Shown: positions 16,325-25,200 of the stretch, in pieces
How positions within the stretch are numbered: position 1 is the stretch's first letter
Layout of the letters: every line of letters starts with the position of its first letter
Origin: S5-327 sp965200975
Lineage (GTDB): Bacteria > Chloroflexota > Dehalococcoidia > Lucifugimonadales > Australimonadaceae
Direction: 5' to 3'
Assembly: GCA_965200975.1 (NCBI GenBank)
Contig: OZ241740.1
Coordinates: 1,426,001-1,490,000, forward strand
Length of the DNA stretch: 64,000 nucleotides
Made by a program: the position numbers and the translations under genes
The notes under the pieces: model-generated
Seen by the model: the letters and a program-made list of their open reading frames with translations, nothing else
Databases searched by the model: none
What the model was told of the DNA's origin: nothing

Positions 16325-17634
16325 TGCGCGTCGTCCGCGGCGTCGAGGCCGCCCTCGCCGAACTGTCCCGCACTCCCGGTTACACGGAGCCTGTGCTGCC
16401 TCCGAACGCTGCGGAGCGCATCGCTCAAGCGTTCGGCAAGCCGCTCACTGCAACGGAAGCAGCGCAGCAGATCGTCGACGATGTCCGCGACGGCGGAGAC
16501 AGCGCCCTCCGCCGCTACGCCCGACTGCTCGACGGCGCCGACGTCGACCCCATCGAGGCGCCGCGAAGCGCCTGGGAGTCCGCCGCCAACGCCATCGGCG
16601 CCGAACTCCGCGGCGCCCTCGAAACCGCAGCCTCGCGCATCCGCGCCTTCCACGAGGCCGCTATGCCCCGCGACTGGTCGGACTCCGGCGCGGGATATGG
16701 GCTCCGGAACGTTGCTATTGAGCGCGTCGGGCTGTACGCCCCCGGAGGAACTGCCGCCTACCCCTCGACGGTGCTCATGACTGCGATACCGGCCAAAACA
16801 GCCGGCGTAGCCGAGATCGTCCTCTGCACGCCCAACCCCAGCGACGCGACGCTCGCCGCCGCGCTGATCGCCGGCGTCGACCGGGTCTTCCGTGTCGGGG
16901 GCGCGCAGGCTGTCGCGGCCATGGCGTTCGGCACGGAAAGCGTCCCGCGCGTCGACAAAATCTGCGGCCCCGGCGGCGTTTTCGTGTCGATAGCCAAGCG
17001 TCTGGTGTACGGCCACGTCGATATCGACGGCCTTTACGGCCCCACCGAGACCGTGGTCGTCGCCGACGAGACCGCCGACCCTGCAGTCGCCGCCGCCGAC
17101 TTGCTGGCGCAGGCCGAACACGACGAGCTCGCATCGCCGGTGCTCGTGACTACGAGCGGCGCCGTCGCCGAGGCGGTCGCGATCGAAGTCGAGCGGCAGC
17201 TGTCCGCTCTCGAACGCGAGCGCATCGCGCGGGAGTCTCTCGACCGGCAAGGCGTCATTGCGGTAGTCGACACGGTGGAGCAGGCCATGCAGGCAGCCAA
17301 CGCCTTCGCGCCCGAGCACCTCTGCCTGCTCGTAGAGAGCCCCGAGCGCTACGTCGCGCAGGCGCGCAACGCCGGCGGCGTGTTCGTCGGCGAGGCCTCG
17401 CCCGAGGTTATGGGCGACTACGCCGCAGGGCCGAGCCACGTAATGCCCACAGGAGGCACCGCCCGTTACGCTTCGAGCCTCGGCGTGCACACGTTCCTCA
17501 AGCACGTTCCTGTTATCGCGCTGCCCTCCGGCGTCCTGCAGGCGATCGGCCCCGCAGCGGCGGCTATCGCCCGGGCCGAAGGGCTCACCGCCCACGCGAA
17601 AGCCGCGGAGTTGCGGCTGGAGGGAAGCCTGTGA
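16324..17634 (+). CDS. hisD: Histidinol dehydrogenase
   Basis: A 436-residue Zn enzyme catalysing the last two NAD-dependent oxidations of L-histidinol to L-histidine. Clear blocks: ERVGLYAPGGTAAYPSTV, KICGPGGVFVSIAKR, DGLYGPTETVVVADE, QAEHDELASPV (Zn ligands Q and H) and GPSHVMPTGGTARYASSLG. Length is normal for the family. ATG shares one base with the hisG stop, and its own stop overlaps hisC by 4 bp (GTGA), so the three are coupled. Confidence 0.96.
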   Translation: MRVVRGVEAALAELSRTPGYTEPVLPPNAAERIAQAFGKPLTATEAAQQIVDDVRDGGDSALRRYARLLDGADVDPIEAPRSAWESAANAIGAELRGALETAASRIRAFHEAAMPRDWSDSGAGYGLRNVAIERVGLYAPGGTAAYPSTVLMTAIPAKTAGVAEIVLCTPNPSDATLAAALIAGVDRVFRVGGAQAVAAMAFGTESVPRVDKICGPGGVFVSIAKRLVYGHVDIDGLYGPTETVVVADETADPAVAAADLLAQAEHDELASPVLVTTSGAVAEAVAIEVERQLSALERERIARESLDRQGVIAVVDTVEQAMQAANAFAPEHLCLLVESPERYVAQARNAGGVFVGEASPEVMGDYAAGPSHVMPTGGTARYASSLGVHTFLKHVPVIALPSGVLQAIGPAAAAIARAEGLTAHAKAAELRLEGSL

Positions 17635-18731
17635 CCAACCGCAACGCGCTCGATTTCGTTCACCCTCACTGGCGCGACCTCGACCCGTACGAGGCCGCTG
17701 ACCCGCCGGAGCTCCTTGCCGAGCGCGCAGGAACGACCGAGGCCGACCTCGTAAAGCTCAACGCCAACGAGAACCCTTACGGCCCGTCGCCCAGGACGCT
17801 CGAAGCGCTCTCCGATATACGCCGCGTCCACATCTACCCCGATCCCGCGCAGACGGCTATGCGCCAGGCGCTCTCCGACTACGTCGGCGTCGGGCCGCAG
17901 CACATCGTCGTGGGGAACGGCAGCGACGAGATCATCGACCTCGTATTCCGGGCAGTGCTGGGCCCCGGCGACATCGTCGTCAACTCCGTGCCCACGTTCG
18001 GCATGTACGACGTCACTGCGCGCATCTGCGGCGCCGCCGTCCGCGAAGTCGAACGCGACGCCGGGTTCCGCCTCGACGTCGAGGGCGCGCTCGATGCGGC
18101 GCAGTCCGCCAAGATCATCGTTCTCGCGTCGCCCAACAACCCGTCCGGCAACGCTACGCCCCTCGCCGATATCGAACGCTTGCTCTCCTCCAACTGCATC
18201 GTCATCGTCGACGAGGCGTACGCCGAGTTCTCGGGCCGCAGCGCCGCTCCGCTCGTGGCGCGCCATCCCAACCTTGTTGTGCTTCGCACGCTCAGCAAGT
18301 GGGCAGGGCTCGCAGGGTTGCGCGTCGGCTACGGCATTATGAACGCCGACATTGCCGACGTGCTGATGCGAGGCAAGCCCCCTTACAACGTGTCGCAGGC
18401 CGCGGAGGCCGCCCTCCTCGCGTCGCTCGCCGACGCTCCGCTGTTGCAGGAGCGCCTGGCTCTTATCGTTCGCGAGCGCGAGCGCATGGCCTCCGTGCTC
18501 GACGAGCTGTCCGGCGTGTCGCCTCTGCCGTCCGAGGCGAACTTCATCCTCTGCCGAATGCCGGAGGGGAAGGGGAGAGCAGTCTACGACGGACTCGCCG
18601 CCCGCGGAGTGTCGGTGCGATACTACTCGCGCGGCAAACTTGCCGATTACCTCCGCATCAGCGTCGGCACGCCGGAGCAGACCGACCGCCTCATCGAGGC
18701 CCTCCGCGCCGCCCTCCGGGATGCGGAGTAG
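17631..18731 (+). CDS. hisC: Histidinol-phosphate aminotransferase
   Basis: A 366-residue fold-type I PLP aminotransferase converting imidazole acetol-phosphate to histidinol-phosphate. Visible: KLNANENPYGPSP near residue 43, ASPNNPSGNATP, the PLP-contact aspartate in IVDEAYAEFSG, and the Schiff-base lysine in TLSKWAGLAGLRVGYG. Start codon is GTG at 17631, which overlaps the hisD stop as GTGA; this overlap decides the start. Confidence 0.95.
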   Translation: MTNRNALDFVHPHWRDLDPYEAADPPELLAERAGTTEADLVKLNANENPYGPSPRTLEALSDIRRVHIYPDPAQTAMRQALSDYVGVGPQHIVVGNGSDEIIDLVFRAVLGPGDIVVNSVPTFGMYDVTARICGAAVREVERDAGFRLDVEGALDAAQSAKIIVLASPNNPSGNATPLADIERLLSSNCIVIVDEAYAEFSGRSAAPLVARHPNLVVLRTLSKWAGLAGLRVGYGIMNADIADVLMRGKPPYNVSQAAEAALLASLADAPLLQERLALIVRERERMASVLDELSGVSPLPSEANFILCRMPEGKGRAVYDGLAARGVSVRYYSRGKLADYLRISVGTPEQTDRLIEALRAALRDAE

Positions 18732-18755
18732 CCCTATGCAGAAGCGGAGCCCGCT

Positions 18756-19358
18756 ATGACACCCCGCATCGGAACATACAGCCGCACGACCGGCGAGACG
18801 AACGTCTCCGTAACCATCGGACTCGACGGGACAGGCGCAGCGTCGGTGGCGACCGGCAACGGCATGCTCGACCACCTGCTGAACCAGATCAGCCGCCACG
18901 GACTCATCGACCTGGACGTGAAGGCGGACGGCGACAGCGCCCTGACCGGCTGGCACCACACCGTCGAGGACACCGGCATCGCGCTTGGGCGCGCGTTCGC
19001 TCTGGCCGTCGGCGACGGCGCAGGCATCCGCCGAATGGGCCATGCTCTCGTACCTCTCGACGAAACGCTCGCGCAAGTAGCCCTCGACATCAGCGGGCGC
19101 GGCTATGCGGTGATCGACCTCGGCGTCTCCGGCGCAACCATCGCCGACCTGCCGGGCGACCTCATCCGCCACTTCCTCGAAGCGTTCGCCATAGAGGCGC
19201 GCGTTACGCTCCACGCCCGCGTCCTGGAAGGCGTCAATCCGCACCACAGGGCCGAGGCGTCGTTTAAGGCGCTGGCCAAGGCGATGCGCGACGCCGTCGA
19301 ACTCGACCCTCGCGCCGCCGGGCAGACGCCCAGCACCAAGGGGACTATCAGCGGGTAA
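18756..19358 (+). CDS. hisB: Imidazoleglycerol-phosphate dehydratase
   Basis: A 200-residue Mn-dependent dehydratase of the histidine pathway. Metal-site blocks: GNGMLDHLLNQISRHGLIDL, WHHTVEDTGIALG and NPHHRAEASFKALAKA. Monofunctional length, with no phosphatase domain. It is the last gene of the his operon in the window; hisH, hisA, hisF and hisI are not adjacent. It converges with purS, 27 bp away. Confidence 0.96.
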   Translation: MTPRIGTYSRTTGETNVSVTIGLDGTGAASVATGNGMLDHLLNQISRHGLIDLDVKADGDSALTGWHHTVEDTGIALGRAFALAVGDGAGIRRMGHALVPLDETLAQVALDISGRGYAVIDLGVSGATIADLPGDLIRHFLEAFAIEARVTLHARVLEGVNPHHRAEASFKALAKAMRDAVELDPRAAGQTPSTKGTISG

Positions 19359-19385
19359 GGCGGCCCGAGCAGGGTAGGCGGGCGC

Positions 19386-19640
19386 CTAGCTCGTCGGCGA
19401 GACGTCAGCCTCGTAAGCCTCAATCACCGGGTTGGCGAGCAGCTTCACGCACATCTCGTCCACCTGGCGGCGCGCCGACGCTTCATCCGGGGCCTCGAGC
19501 TCCAGTGTGAGGCATTTGCCGACCCGCACATTCCGCACGCTCCCGAAGCCGAGCGACTTGAGGCTTCCGAGCACCGCGTTTCCCTGCGGATCGTTGACGG
19601 TCGGCTTCAGAGCCACCTGCACGCGCGCGGCGAACATCAT
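19386..19640 (-). CDS. purS: Phosphoribosylformylglycinamidine synthase subunit PurS
   Basis: An 84-residue PurS, the small subunit linking PurQ and PurL in bacterial FGAM synthase. Typical sequence: VQVALKPTVNDPQGNAVLGS, then LGFGSVRNVRVGK. The ATG overlaps the stop of the DUF3105-like gene (ATGA, 19640-19637). It is the last gene of the purine operon; purQ and purL are not in the window. Confidence 0.93.
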   Translation of the reverse strand: MMFAARVQVALKPTVNDPQGNAVLGSLKSLGFGSVRNVRVGKCLTLELEAPDEASARRQVDEMCVKLLANPVIEAYEADVSPTS

Positions 19641-20422
19641 GACGCCGGCTCCGGCGTCGGCGCCGCGTCATCAGACGCCGATTCCCCGGAGGGCGCCGCC
19701 GTCGCAGCGTCCGGCGTCGGCGCTGCGGAATCGGGCGCGCCTGCCCCACAGGCGCCGTCGATGAACAGCGGCCCGTTGTTCCGGTGAGCGGCGACGAACG
19801 CATCCATTGCATCCGTGTCCCCGATTTCGACCGTCCGCGTCCAGCCCCACGCCGTAAGCGTCGCCTCTCCGTCGGCGACGCCGGAGTAGGGGTGCGCCAC
19901 GTAGCATCCCGGGTAGCCCGGCAGGCTCTCGACAAACGACCGGAATTCGGCGAATGCCGACTCTTCGACTGCGCCGTAGTTGAACGCTATTCCGCCCGCT
20001 TCGAGGCTCCCCACCACGCTCTCGTCGGGCGCCTGCTCCGCATGGAAGCCCCAGTCCGCCGGTTCAGCGCCGCGCGGCCCTGAGGTCGGCGGAGATTCGC
20101 CGCCCGGCTGTATCTCCGCCTCTGTTCCTGCGAACGCGGTTGGAGTAGGCTGCGTTTCGGAAACGGCGGGGGCCCCCGCCGTCGGCGCGAGCGACGGCAC
20201 GAGGAGTCCCGCGATAAGCGCCAGCGCAATCACGCTCCCGCCCGCCAGATAGAAGCGGCGCTTCCGGTTGCGCCGGCTTTCAGACCGCCGCCGACGCTGC
20301 TCGCGGCTGACGGTGCGCCTCGACGGCCTGCGCGCGCGCGCCGCTTGCGACGACTCGGCTTGCGCCTTTGCGTCCGGCCCACCGGATGATTCGGGACTCT
20401 GCGAACCTTGCTCGTCGGCCAA
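19637..20422 (-). CDS. Membrane-anchored DUF3105-like protein lacking the family histidines
   Basis: A 261-residue single-pass membrane protein. Residues 1-56 are very rich in Arg/Ser/Gln (cytoplasmic); a membrane helix spans about 57-80 (FYLAGGSVIALALIAGLLVP); then a Thr/Pro linker, an extracytoplasmic domain (about 105-215) and an Ala/Pro tail. The domain resembles DUF3105: PPTSGPRG where that family usually has PPTSGPH, and SVVGSLEAGGIAFNY where it has a VHxLEHGxV block. The histidines are therefore absent, which is odd if they bind metal. It sits between purC and purS and overlaps purS, but has no obvious purine role; I infer transcriptional hitch-hiking. Confidence 0.6.
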   Translation of the reverse strand: MADEQGSQSPESSGGPDAKAQAESSQAARARRPSRRTVSREQRRRRSESRRNRKRRFYLAGGSVIALALIAGLLVPSLAPTAGAPAVSETQPTPTAFAGTEAEIQPGGESPPTSGPRGAEPADWGFHAEQAPDESVVGSLEAGGIAFNYGAVEESAFAEFRSFVESLPGYPGCYVAHPYSGVADGEATLTAWGWTRTVEIGDTDAMDAFVAAHRNNGPLFIDGACGAGAPDSAAPTPDAATAAPSGESASDDAAPTPEPAS

Positions 20423-20458
20423 TCCGCTAACTCCTGTTCAACGTGAGGTGGAGAACGC

Positions 20459-21364
20459 TTACAGCAGTGGCTGGCCTGTCAGACGTTCGTAGGCTTCCAG
20501 GTAGCGCTCGGTCGTCTTCTCGACGATGTCGTCGGGGAGCGCCGGCGCCGGCGGAGTGCGGTCCCAGTCTTTCTGCGTAAGCAGCCAGTCCCGCACGAAC
20601 TGCTTGTCGAAGTTCGGCTGTGATTTGCCGGGGTTATGGCCGGAGGCGTCCCAGAATCGGCTCGAATCGGGCGTCAGCACCTCGTCGATAAGGATCACTT
20701 CGCCGTCCCGCACGCCGAACTCAAACTTCGTGTCCGCGATAATGATGCCCCGCTCCGCCGCAACGTCATGCGCGTGCTGGAACACCGCGAACGACAGCTC
20801 TTGCAGCTGCGCGGCAAGCTCTGCGCCGACCATATCTCCGAGCTGCTCGACGCTCACCGGCTCGTCGTGCCCGACTTCCGCTTTGGTCGTGGGCGTGAAC
20901 ATCAGCTGCGGCAGCTTGCTGCCGTCCAGCAGCCCCGGAGGCATCTCGACGCCGAACATTGCGCCTGTTGCGTTGTAGTCCACGAGCGCCGACCCCGTCA
21001 GGTACGCGCGGACGACACACTCGGCGTCGATGCGCTCGGCGCGCTTCACCACCATCGACTGGCGCGCAACTTCGGCGGGCAAGTCCTGCAGGGCAGGGTG
21101 GCCGGCGAGGCTGCCCAGCGCCTCTGCGTCGTCCGCCATCGCGACGAAGTGGTTAGGCACAATGCCCCCGGTCTGTTCGAACCAGAACTTCGACATCCGC
21201 GAGAGCACCTGGCCCTTGTACGGAATGCCGTTGGGCAGCACGACGTCGAACGCCGAGATGCGGTCGGTCGCCACCATCAGCAGCAAGCCGTCCCCCAGGT
21301 CGAATGTGTCGCGCACCTTCCCACGGTACAGAATGTTCGGCAGCGGCGTCTCAAGCAATGGCAT
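20459..21364 (-). CDS. purC: SAICAR synthetase
   Basis: A 301-residue phosphoribosylaminoimidazole-succinocarboxamide synthase. Motifs: YRGKVRDTFDLGDGLLLMVA, TDRISAFDVVLPNGIPYKGQ, and FEFGVRDGEVILIDEVLTPD followed by SSRFW. I chose ATG 21364 (MPLLETPLPNILYRG) over 21385 because AAGGAGA lies at the right distance and the family begins there. The start lies within the last codons of purB (14-bp overlap), so the two are coupled. Confidence 0.96.
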   Translation of the reverse strand: MPLLETPLPNILYRGKVRDTFDLGDGLLLMVATDRISAFDVVLPNGIPYKGQVLSRMSKFWFEQTGGIVPNHFVAMADDAEALGSLAGHPALQDLPAEVARQSMVVKRAERIDAECVVRAYLTGSALVDYNATGAMFGVEMPPGLLDGSKLPQLMFTPTTKAEVGHDEPVSVEQLGDMVGAELAAQLQELSFAVFQHAHDVAAERGIIIADTKFEFGVRDGEVILIDEVLTPDSSRFWDASGHNPGKSQPNFDKQFVRDWLLTQKDWDRTPPAPALPDDIVEKTTERYLEAYERLTGQPLL

Positions 21365-22682
21365 GCGCGCTCTCCTTCGTCTCAAAGCCTATTCGTCGAA
21401 AAGTGTGTCCCGTATGGCGCAGGTAGTAGCCGTAATCGAACATCGCGTCGATCGCTCCTGCGCCGCCTAGCCGCGCCGCAACCTCCGGGTCGCTGCGCAC
21501 CGATTCGCGGAAGTCTTCCCCGCGGTCCCACGCGCCGAGGGCGTGCCGCTGCACCAGCTCATAGGCGCTCGTGCGGTCGAGCCCGCTCTCCACGAGCGCC
21601 AGCAGAACGCGCTCCGAGAAGACGATCCCCCTCGTTAGCTCGAGGTTGCGCATCATATTGTCCGGGAACACCCGCATGCCCTCAACGATGCGCGTGAACG
21701 TGTCGAGCATATAGTCGACAGCCAGCGCGGAGTCCGGCAATATCATCCGCTCCGCCGACGAGTGCGAGATGTCGCGCTCGTGCCACAGCGTCACATTGTC
21801 GAGCGCCGTCACCACATGGCCCCGCACCAGCCGCGCCAGGCCGCAGATGCGCTCCGACAGCTCCGGGTTGCGCTTGTGCGGCATCGACGACGAGCCTGCG
21901 CTCACGAACCCGGGCGTGCCGAACGGCTCCTCGACCTCCCGCACCTCGGTGCGCTGCAGGCCGCGGATCTCCGTCGCGAACTTCTCGAGCGACGCTGCAA
22001 TTAGGGCGAGCGTCTGCACAAAATGCGCGTGCCGGTCGCGCTGCAGAATCTGGTTCGACACCGGCGCGGGCGCAAGCCCAAGCTGCCCGCACACCGACTC
22101 TTCTATCTCAGGCGGAATGCTCGCGTAGCTGCCGACCGGCCCCGAAATCTTGCCCACCGCCACCATCTCGCGGGTCAGCGCAAGCCGCTTGCGATGCCGG
22201 CGCATCTCGTCCCACCACAGGGCGAGCTTCAGCCCGAAACTCATCGGCTCCGCATGCACGCCGTGCGAGCGCCCCATACATGGCGTGTCCGAGAACTCTT
22301 CGGCTCTCGCCCGTAGCGCCGCCATACATCGCTCGACGCCGGCGTCGATCTCGTCGACCGCCTGCGTCAACTGCAGGCTGAGCGCAGTGTCCTTCACATC
22401 GTTCGACGTGAGCCCGTGGTGTATCCACCGGCCCTCGGGCCCCAGGCTGGGCGTGACCGAGCGCGTGAACGACACCAGGTCGTGCCGGGTCTTCTCGAAC
22501 CAGCTGTCGTACAGCTGCCGGTCGAACCGCGCGCTCCGGATCTTCTCCGCGTCTTCAAGCGGAATTACGCCAAGTTCGGCCCAGGCCGCGCAGGCGGCGA
22601 CCTCGACTTGCAGCCAGAGATCGAAGTTGTTGTCCTCCGACCATATCGACTTCATCCGCTCGCGTTCATACCGGTAGTACAT
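21351..22682 (-). CDS. purB: Adenylosuccinate lyase
   Basis: A 443-residue fumarase-superfamily lyase acting twice in purine synthesis. The signature SSSMPHKRNPELSERI is intact, as are MGRSHGVHAEPMSFG and HHGLTSNDVKDTALS. The start is ATG 22682, which shares one base with the stop of the upstream phosphatase (TGATG); the longer frame would add six residues inside that gene. Confidence 0.96.
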   Translation of the reverse strand: MYYRYERERMKSIWSEDNNFDLWLQVEVAACAAWAELGVIPLEDAEKIRSARFDRQLYDSWFEKTRHDLVSFTRSVTPSLGPEGRWIHHGLTSNDVKDTALSLQLTQAVDEIDAGVERCMAALRARAEEFSDTPCMGRSHGVHAEPMSFGLKLALWWDEMRRHRKRLALTREMVAVGKISGPVGSYASIPPEIEESVCGQLGLAPAPVSNQILQRDRHAHFVQTLALIAASLEKFATEIRGLQRTEVREVEEPFGTPGFVSAGSSSMPHKRNPELSERICGLARLVRGHVVTALDNVTLWHERDISHSSAERMILPDSALAVDYMLDTFTRIVEGMRVFPDNMMRNLELTRGIVFSERVLLALVESGLDRTSAYELVQRHALGAWDRGEDFRESVRSDPEVAARLGGAGAIDAMFDYGYYLRHTGHTFRRIGFETKESAHAIA

Positions 22683-23350
22683 CAGCAGTCCCCGCGACAC
22701 TCGTCCAAGTGGGAGTCAACGTAGTCGATCACTGCACGAAAGTCCGACAGTTCGGCGTAGGGCAGGCCCTGCTCGTCGGAGAACCCGGCGAGCCAGGCCC
22801 GGGCGAACACGAAATCCGCGCGAAGCGCGGGGCAAGCGTCCGACGCGCTGTCGCCCGCATACACCAGCGGGCCGCCGTACCGCTCCCGGTACTCGTCGAG
22901 CGCGCGGCACTTGCAGTTGCCCGGCCACCACTGGCAGCGCTCGTCGGCAAAGTCGTAGCTGAACGAGGGAACGCCGCCGGCATGGCTTGTCGTGACCGCG
23001 CGGACGGGAATATCGACGCCGTTTGCAGTAAGGATAGCTTCCACGTAGTAGTCCAGACCGTGACTGACGACCCCAATGACTACGCCGCGCCGCGCGCAGT
23101 GCTCCGCAAGCTCCGCGAACCCGGAACGAAGCCCCGCAGCCTCCTGCAGGTACCGGCGCTGTTCGTCGACCGACGCGCGCAGCTGCCGGAACGCGATCTC
23201 CTGGTACTCGGCGAGCGAGATCTCCTTGTTCGCAAACCGCTCGCGCACGTCTCTCCAGGGGACGCCACCGTCCGGCTGAAACCGCTCAAGCAGAAGCTGC
23301 CCAACGTTCTGCGCAGCGGCAGTATCGTCGAAGTCACAGAGAATTATCAT
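22682..23350 (-). CDS. HAD-family phosphatase, MtnX-like
   Basis: A 222-residue haloacid dehalogenase-fold hydrolase. Motif I is LCDFDDTAAAQN (nucleophile DxD), motif II VVSHG, and motif IV YAGDSASDACPA. A C1-type cap (about 20-75) lies between motifs I and II, as in MtnX and phosphoserine phosphatase-like enzymes. The segment CQWWPGNCKCRALDEY carries three clustered cysteines and is unusual. It lies between purE and purB with a one-base overlap to purB, so a nucleotide- or sugar-phosphate substrate is plausible but unproven. Confidence 0.78.
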   Translation of the reverse strand: MIILCDFDDTAAAQNVGQLLLERFQPDGGVPWRDVRERFANKEISLAEYQEIAFRQLRASVDEQRRYLQEAAGLRSGFAELAEHCARRGVVIGVVSHGLDYYVEAILTANGVDIPVRAVTTSHAGGVPSFSYDFADERCQWWPGNCKCRALDEYRERYGGPLVYAGDSASDACPALRADFVFARAWLAGFSDEQGLPYAELSDFRAVIDYVDSHLDECRGDC

Positions 23351-23376
23351 GCGCGGGGCAGGGGCGATAGCCTTCG

Positions 23377-23835
23377 TTAGCGCTGGCGGAGCCGCTCGCG
23401 GTACTGCTCGACCGCCTCACGGATTTTAGCATACTTGACGCCCAGCACCTCCGCCGCGAGCAGCGCCGCGTTCCGCGCTCCCCACGCGCCTACGGCCACC
23501 GTCGCCACCGGTATCCCCGGCGGCATCTGCACGATCGAGTACAGCGCATCGACGCCCCCAAGCTCGCTCGAGGCGATAGGCACGCCGATTACCGGCAGCG
23601 TCGTGTGCGACGCCACGACGCCGGGCAGCGCCGCCGCGCCCCCCGCCGCCGCGATGAACACCTCGACGCCGCTCTCGGGCGCCGACTTCACATACGCCTC
23701 AACCTTCGCGGGGTTGCGATGCGCCGACGCGACAACAAGCTCGCACTCGACGCCAAGCTCGTCGAGCGTCTTGCGGGTGTCTTCCATCACGGGCTGATCC
23801 GTTGCGCTGCCGACAATGATGCCAACTTGAGGCAC
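23377..23835 (-). CDS. purE: N5-carboxyaminoimidazole ribonucleotide mutase
   Basis: A 152-residue class I PurE that moves the carboxyl group of N5-CAIR to make CAIR. Motifs: GIIVGSATDQPVMED, VVASAHRNPAKV and AAAGGAAALPGVVASHTTLP. The usual class I partner PurK is not adjacent. It follows purD by 95 bp within the leftward purine operon. Confidence 0.95.
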   Translation of the reverse strand: MPQVGIIVGSATDQPVMEDTRKTLDELGVECELVVASAHRNPAKVEAYVKSAPESGVEVFIAAAGGAAALPGVVASHTTLPVIGVPIASSELGGVDALYSIVQMPPGIPVATVAVGAWGARNAALLAAEVLGVKYAKIREAVEQYRERLRQR

Positions 23836-23930
23836 GAGACATCTCCTGGCCGTAAATATCTGAGCGAGTCAGTCAGAGAAGGGTAGAGGGGCGCCCTCCG
23901 TACAGTCAACGGCACAGTCAACGGCGCCGG

Positions 23931-25193
23931 TCAGTCCCTCGCAAAGCTCGCGATGTCCGACCTTACCTGCTTGCCTTCGAACCTGATGGCCTCCGCCGAC
24001 GCGTAAGCCCTCCGCCGCGCCTCCGGCAGGGACGCTGCTTGCCCCACGACCGTGAACACCCGCCCTCCGTTCGTCACGACCTCGCCGTCGCGCTCCGCCG
24101 TCCCCGCGTGGAACACGATGCCGCGCTCCGCCGCATCCTTCAGGCCGCGCGCCGGCTTGCCGGTCTCATAGCCGCCGGGGTAGCCCTGAGACGCCAGCAC
24201 TACGCCCACGGTCGAGTCGTCCGACCAGCGAAGATCGGTCCGGTCGAGTCCGCCGTCGAGCGCCGCGTCGATCACGTCGAACAAGTCGTTCTGCAGCCGG
24301 GGCAGGATGAGCTCCGCCTCCGGATCGCCCAGCCGCGCGTTGAATTCGATGACTGACGGGCCGTCGTCCGTGAGCATAAGTCCGCCGTACAGCACGCCCG
24401 TGAAAGGCGCGCCCTGCGCGGCAAGCTCGCGGATGACCGGCTCGATGCACGTTCGCCGGATGCGCTCCTCGAGCGCAGCACCCCACCACGGCGGCGGGCT
24501 GTATCCGCCGACGCCGCCGGTGTTCGGCCCGCGGTCGCCGTCGAACGCTCTCTTGTAATCGCACGCGGCGGCCAGCCGCGTAACGTTTACGCCGTCGGTG
24601 AAGCAGAAGACGCTGATCTCCTGCCCCACGAGGCAATCCTCCACGACGACGCGCGCGCCAGCCTCGCCAAACGCGCGTGCGACCATTGCGGCGTCCACTG
24701 CGGCGAGCGCCTCTTCCAGCGTCCGGGCGACCACGACTCCCTTCCCGGCGGCGAGTCCGTCGGCCTTCACGACTACAGGGGCGCCGTGGGCGCGGATGTA
24801 AGCGCTTGCGGCTGCGGGATCGTCAAACGTCTCGAACGGCGCCGTCGGCGCGCCTGCCGCGCGCATCGCCTGCTTGGCGAACGCTTTGCTGCTCTCTATC
24901 TGCGCCGCCGCCTGCGTCGGGCCGAAAATTCGCAGCCCCTCGAGCCGGAACCGGTCGACGATGCCTGCCGCCAGCGGGGCCTCCGGCCCCACAATCGTGA
25001 GATCGACGCCGTAATCGCGCGCGGCAGCCGCAAGCCCGTCGATCTCCTCCGCGCCTATCGGCAGGTTCACGGCGACGGCGGCTGTCCCGGCGTTGCCGGG
25101 GGCAGCGAACAGCTCCGGTCTGCGCGGGCTCTGCGCGAGCTTCCACAGAATGGCGTGCTCTCGCGCTCCGGCGCCCACGACGAGCGCTCTCAT
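23931..25193 (-). CDS. purD: Phosphoribosylamine--glycine ligase
   Basis: A 420-residue ATP-grasp GAR synthetase. The N-terminus has MRALVVGAGAREHAILWKLA; the ATP-grasp core has APVVVKADGLAAGKGVVVA; the metal site is in FNARLGDPEAE; the C-terminal domain has the GYPGGYETGK loop. It starts 7 bp after guaA. Confidence 0.96.
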   Translation of the reverse strand: MRALVVGAGAREHAILWKLAQSPRRPELFAAPGNAGTAAVAVNLPIGAEEIDGLAAAARDYGVDLTIVGPEAPLAAGIVDRFRLEGLRIFGPTQAAAQIESSKAFAKQAMRAAGAPTAPFETFDDPAAASAYIRAHGAPVVVKADGLAAGKGVVVARTLEEALAAVDAAMVARAFGEAGARVVVEDCLVGQEISVFCFTDGVNVTRLAAACDYKRAFDGDRGPNTGGVGGYSPPPWWGAALEERIRRTCIEPVIRELAAQGAPFTGVLYGGLMLTDDGPSVIEFNARLGDPEAELILPRLQNDLFDVIDAALDGGLDRTDLRWSDDSTVGVVLASQGYPGGYETGKPARGLKDAAERGIVFHAGTAERDGEVVTNGGRVFTVVGQAASLPEARRRAYASAEAIRFEGKQVRSDIASFARD

Positions 25194-25200
25194 CGCGGGC

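Noticed and set aside
17466..19247. Long minus-strand frame opposite hisD, hisC and hisB
   Set aside because: Same antisense effect; the his genes on the plus strand are unmistakable.
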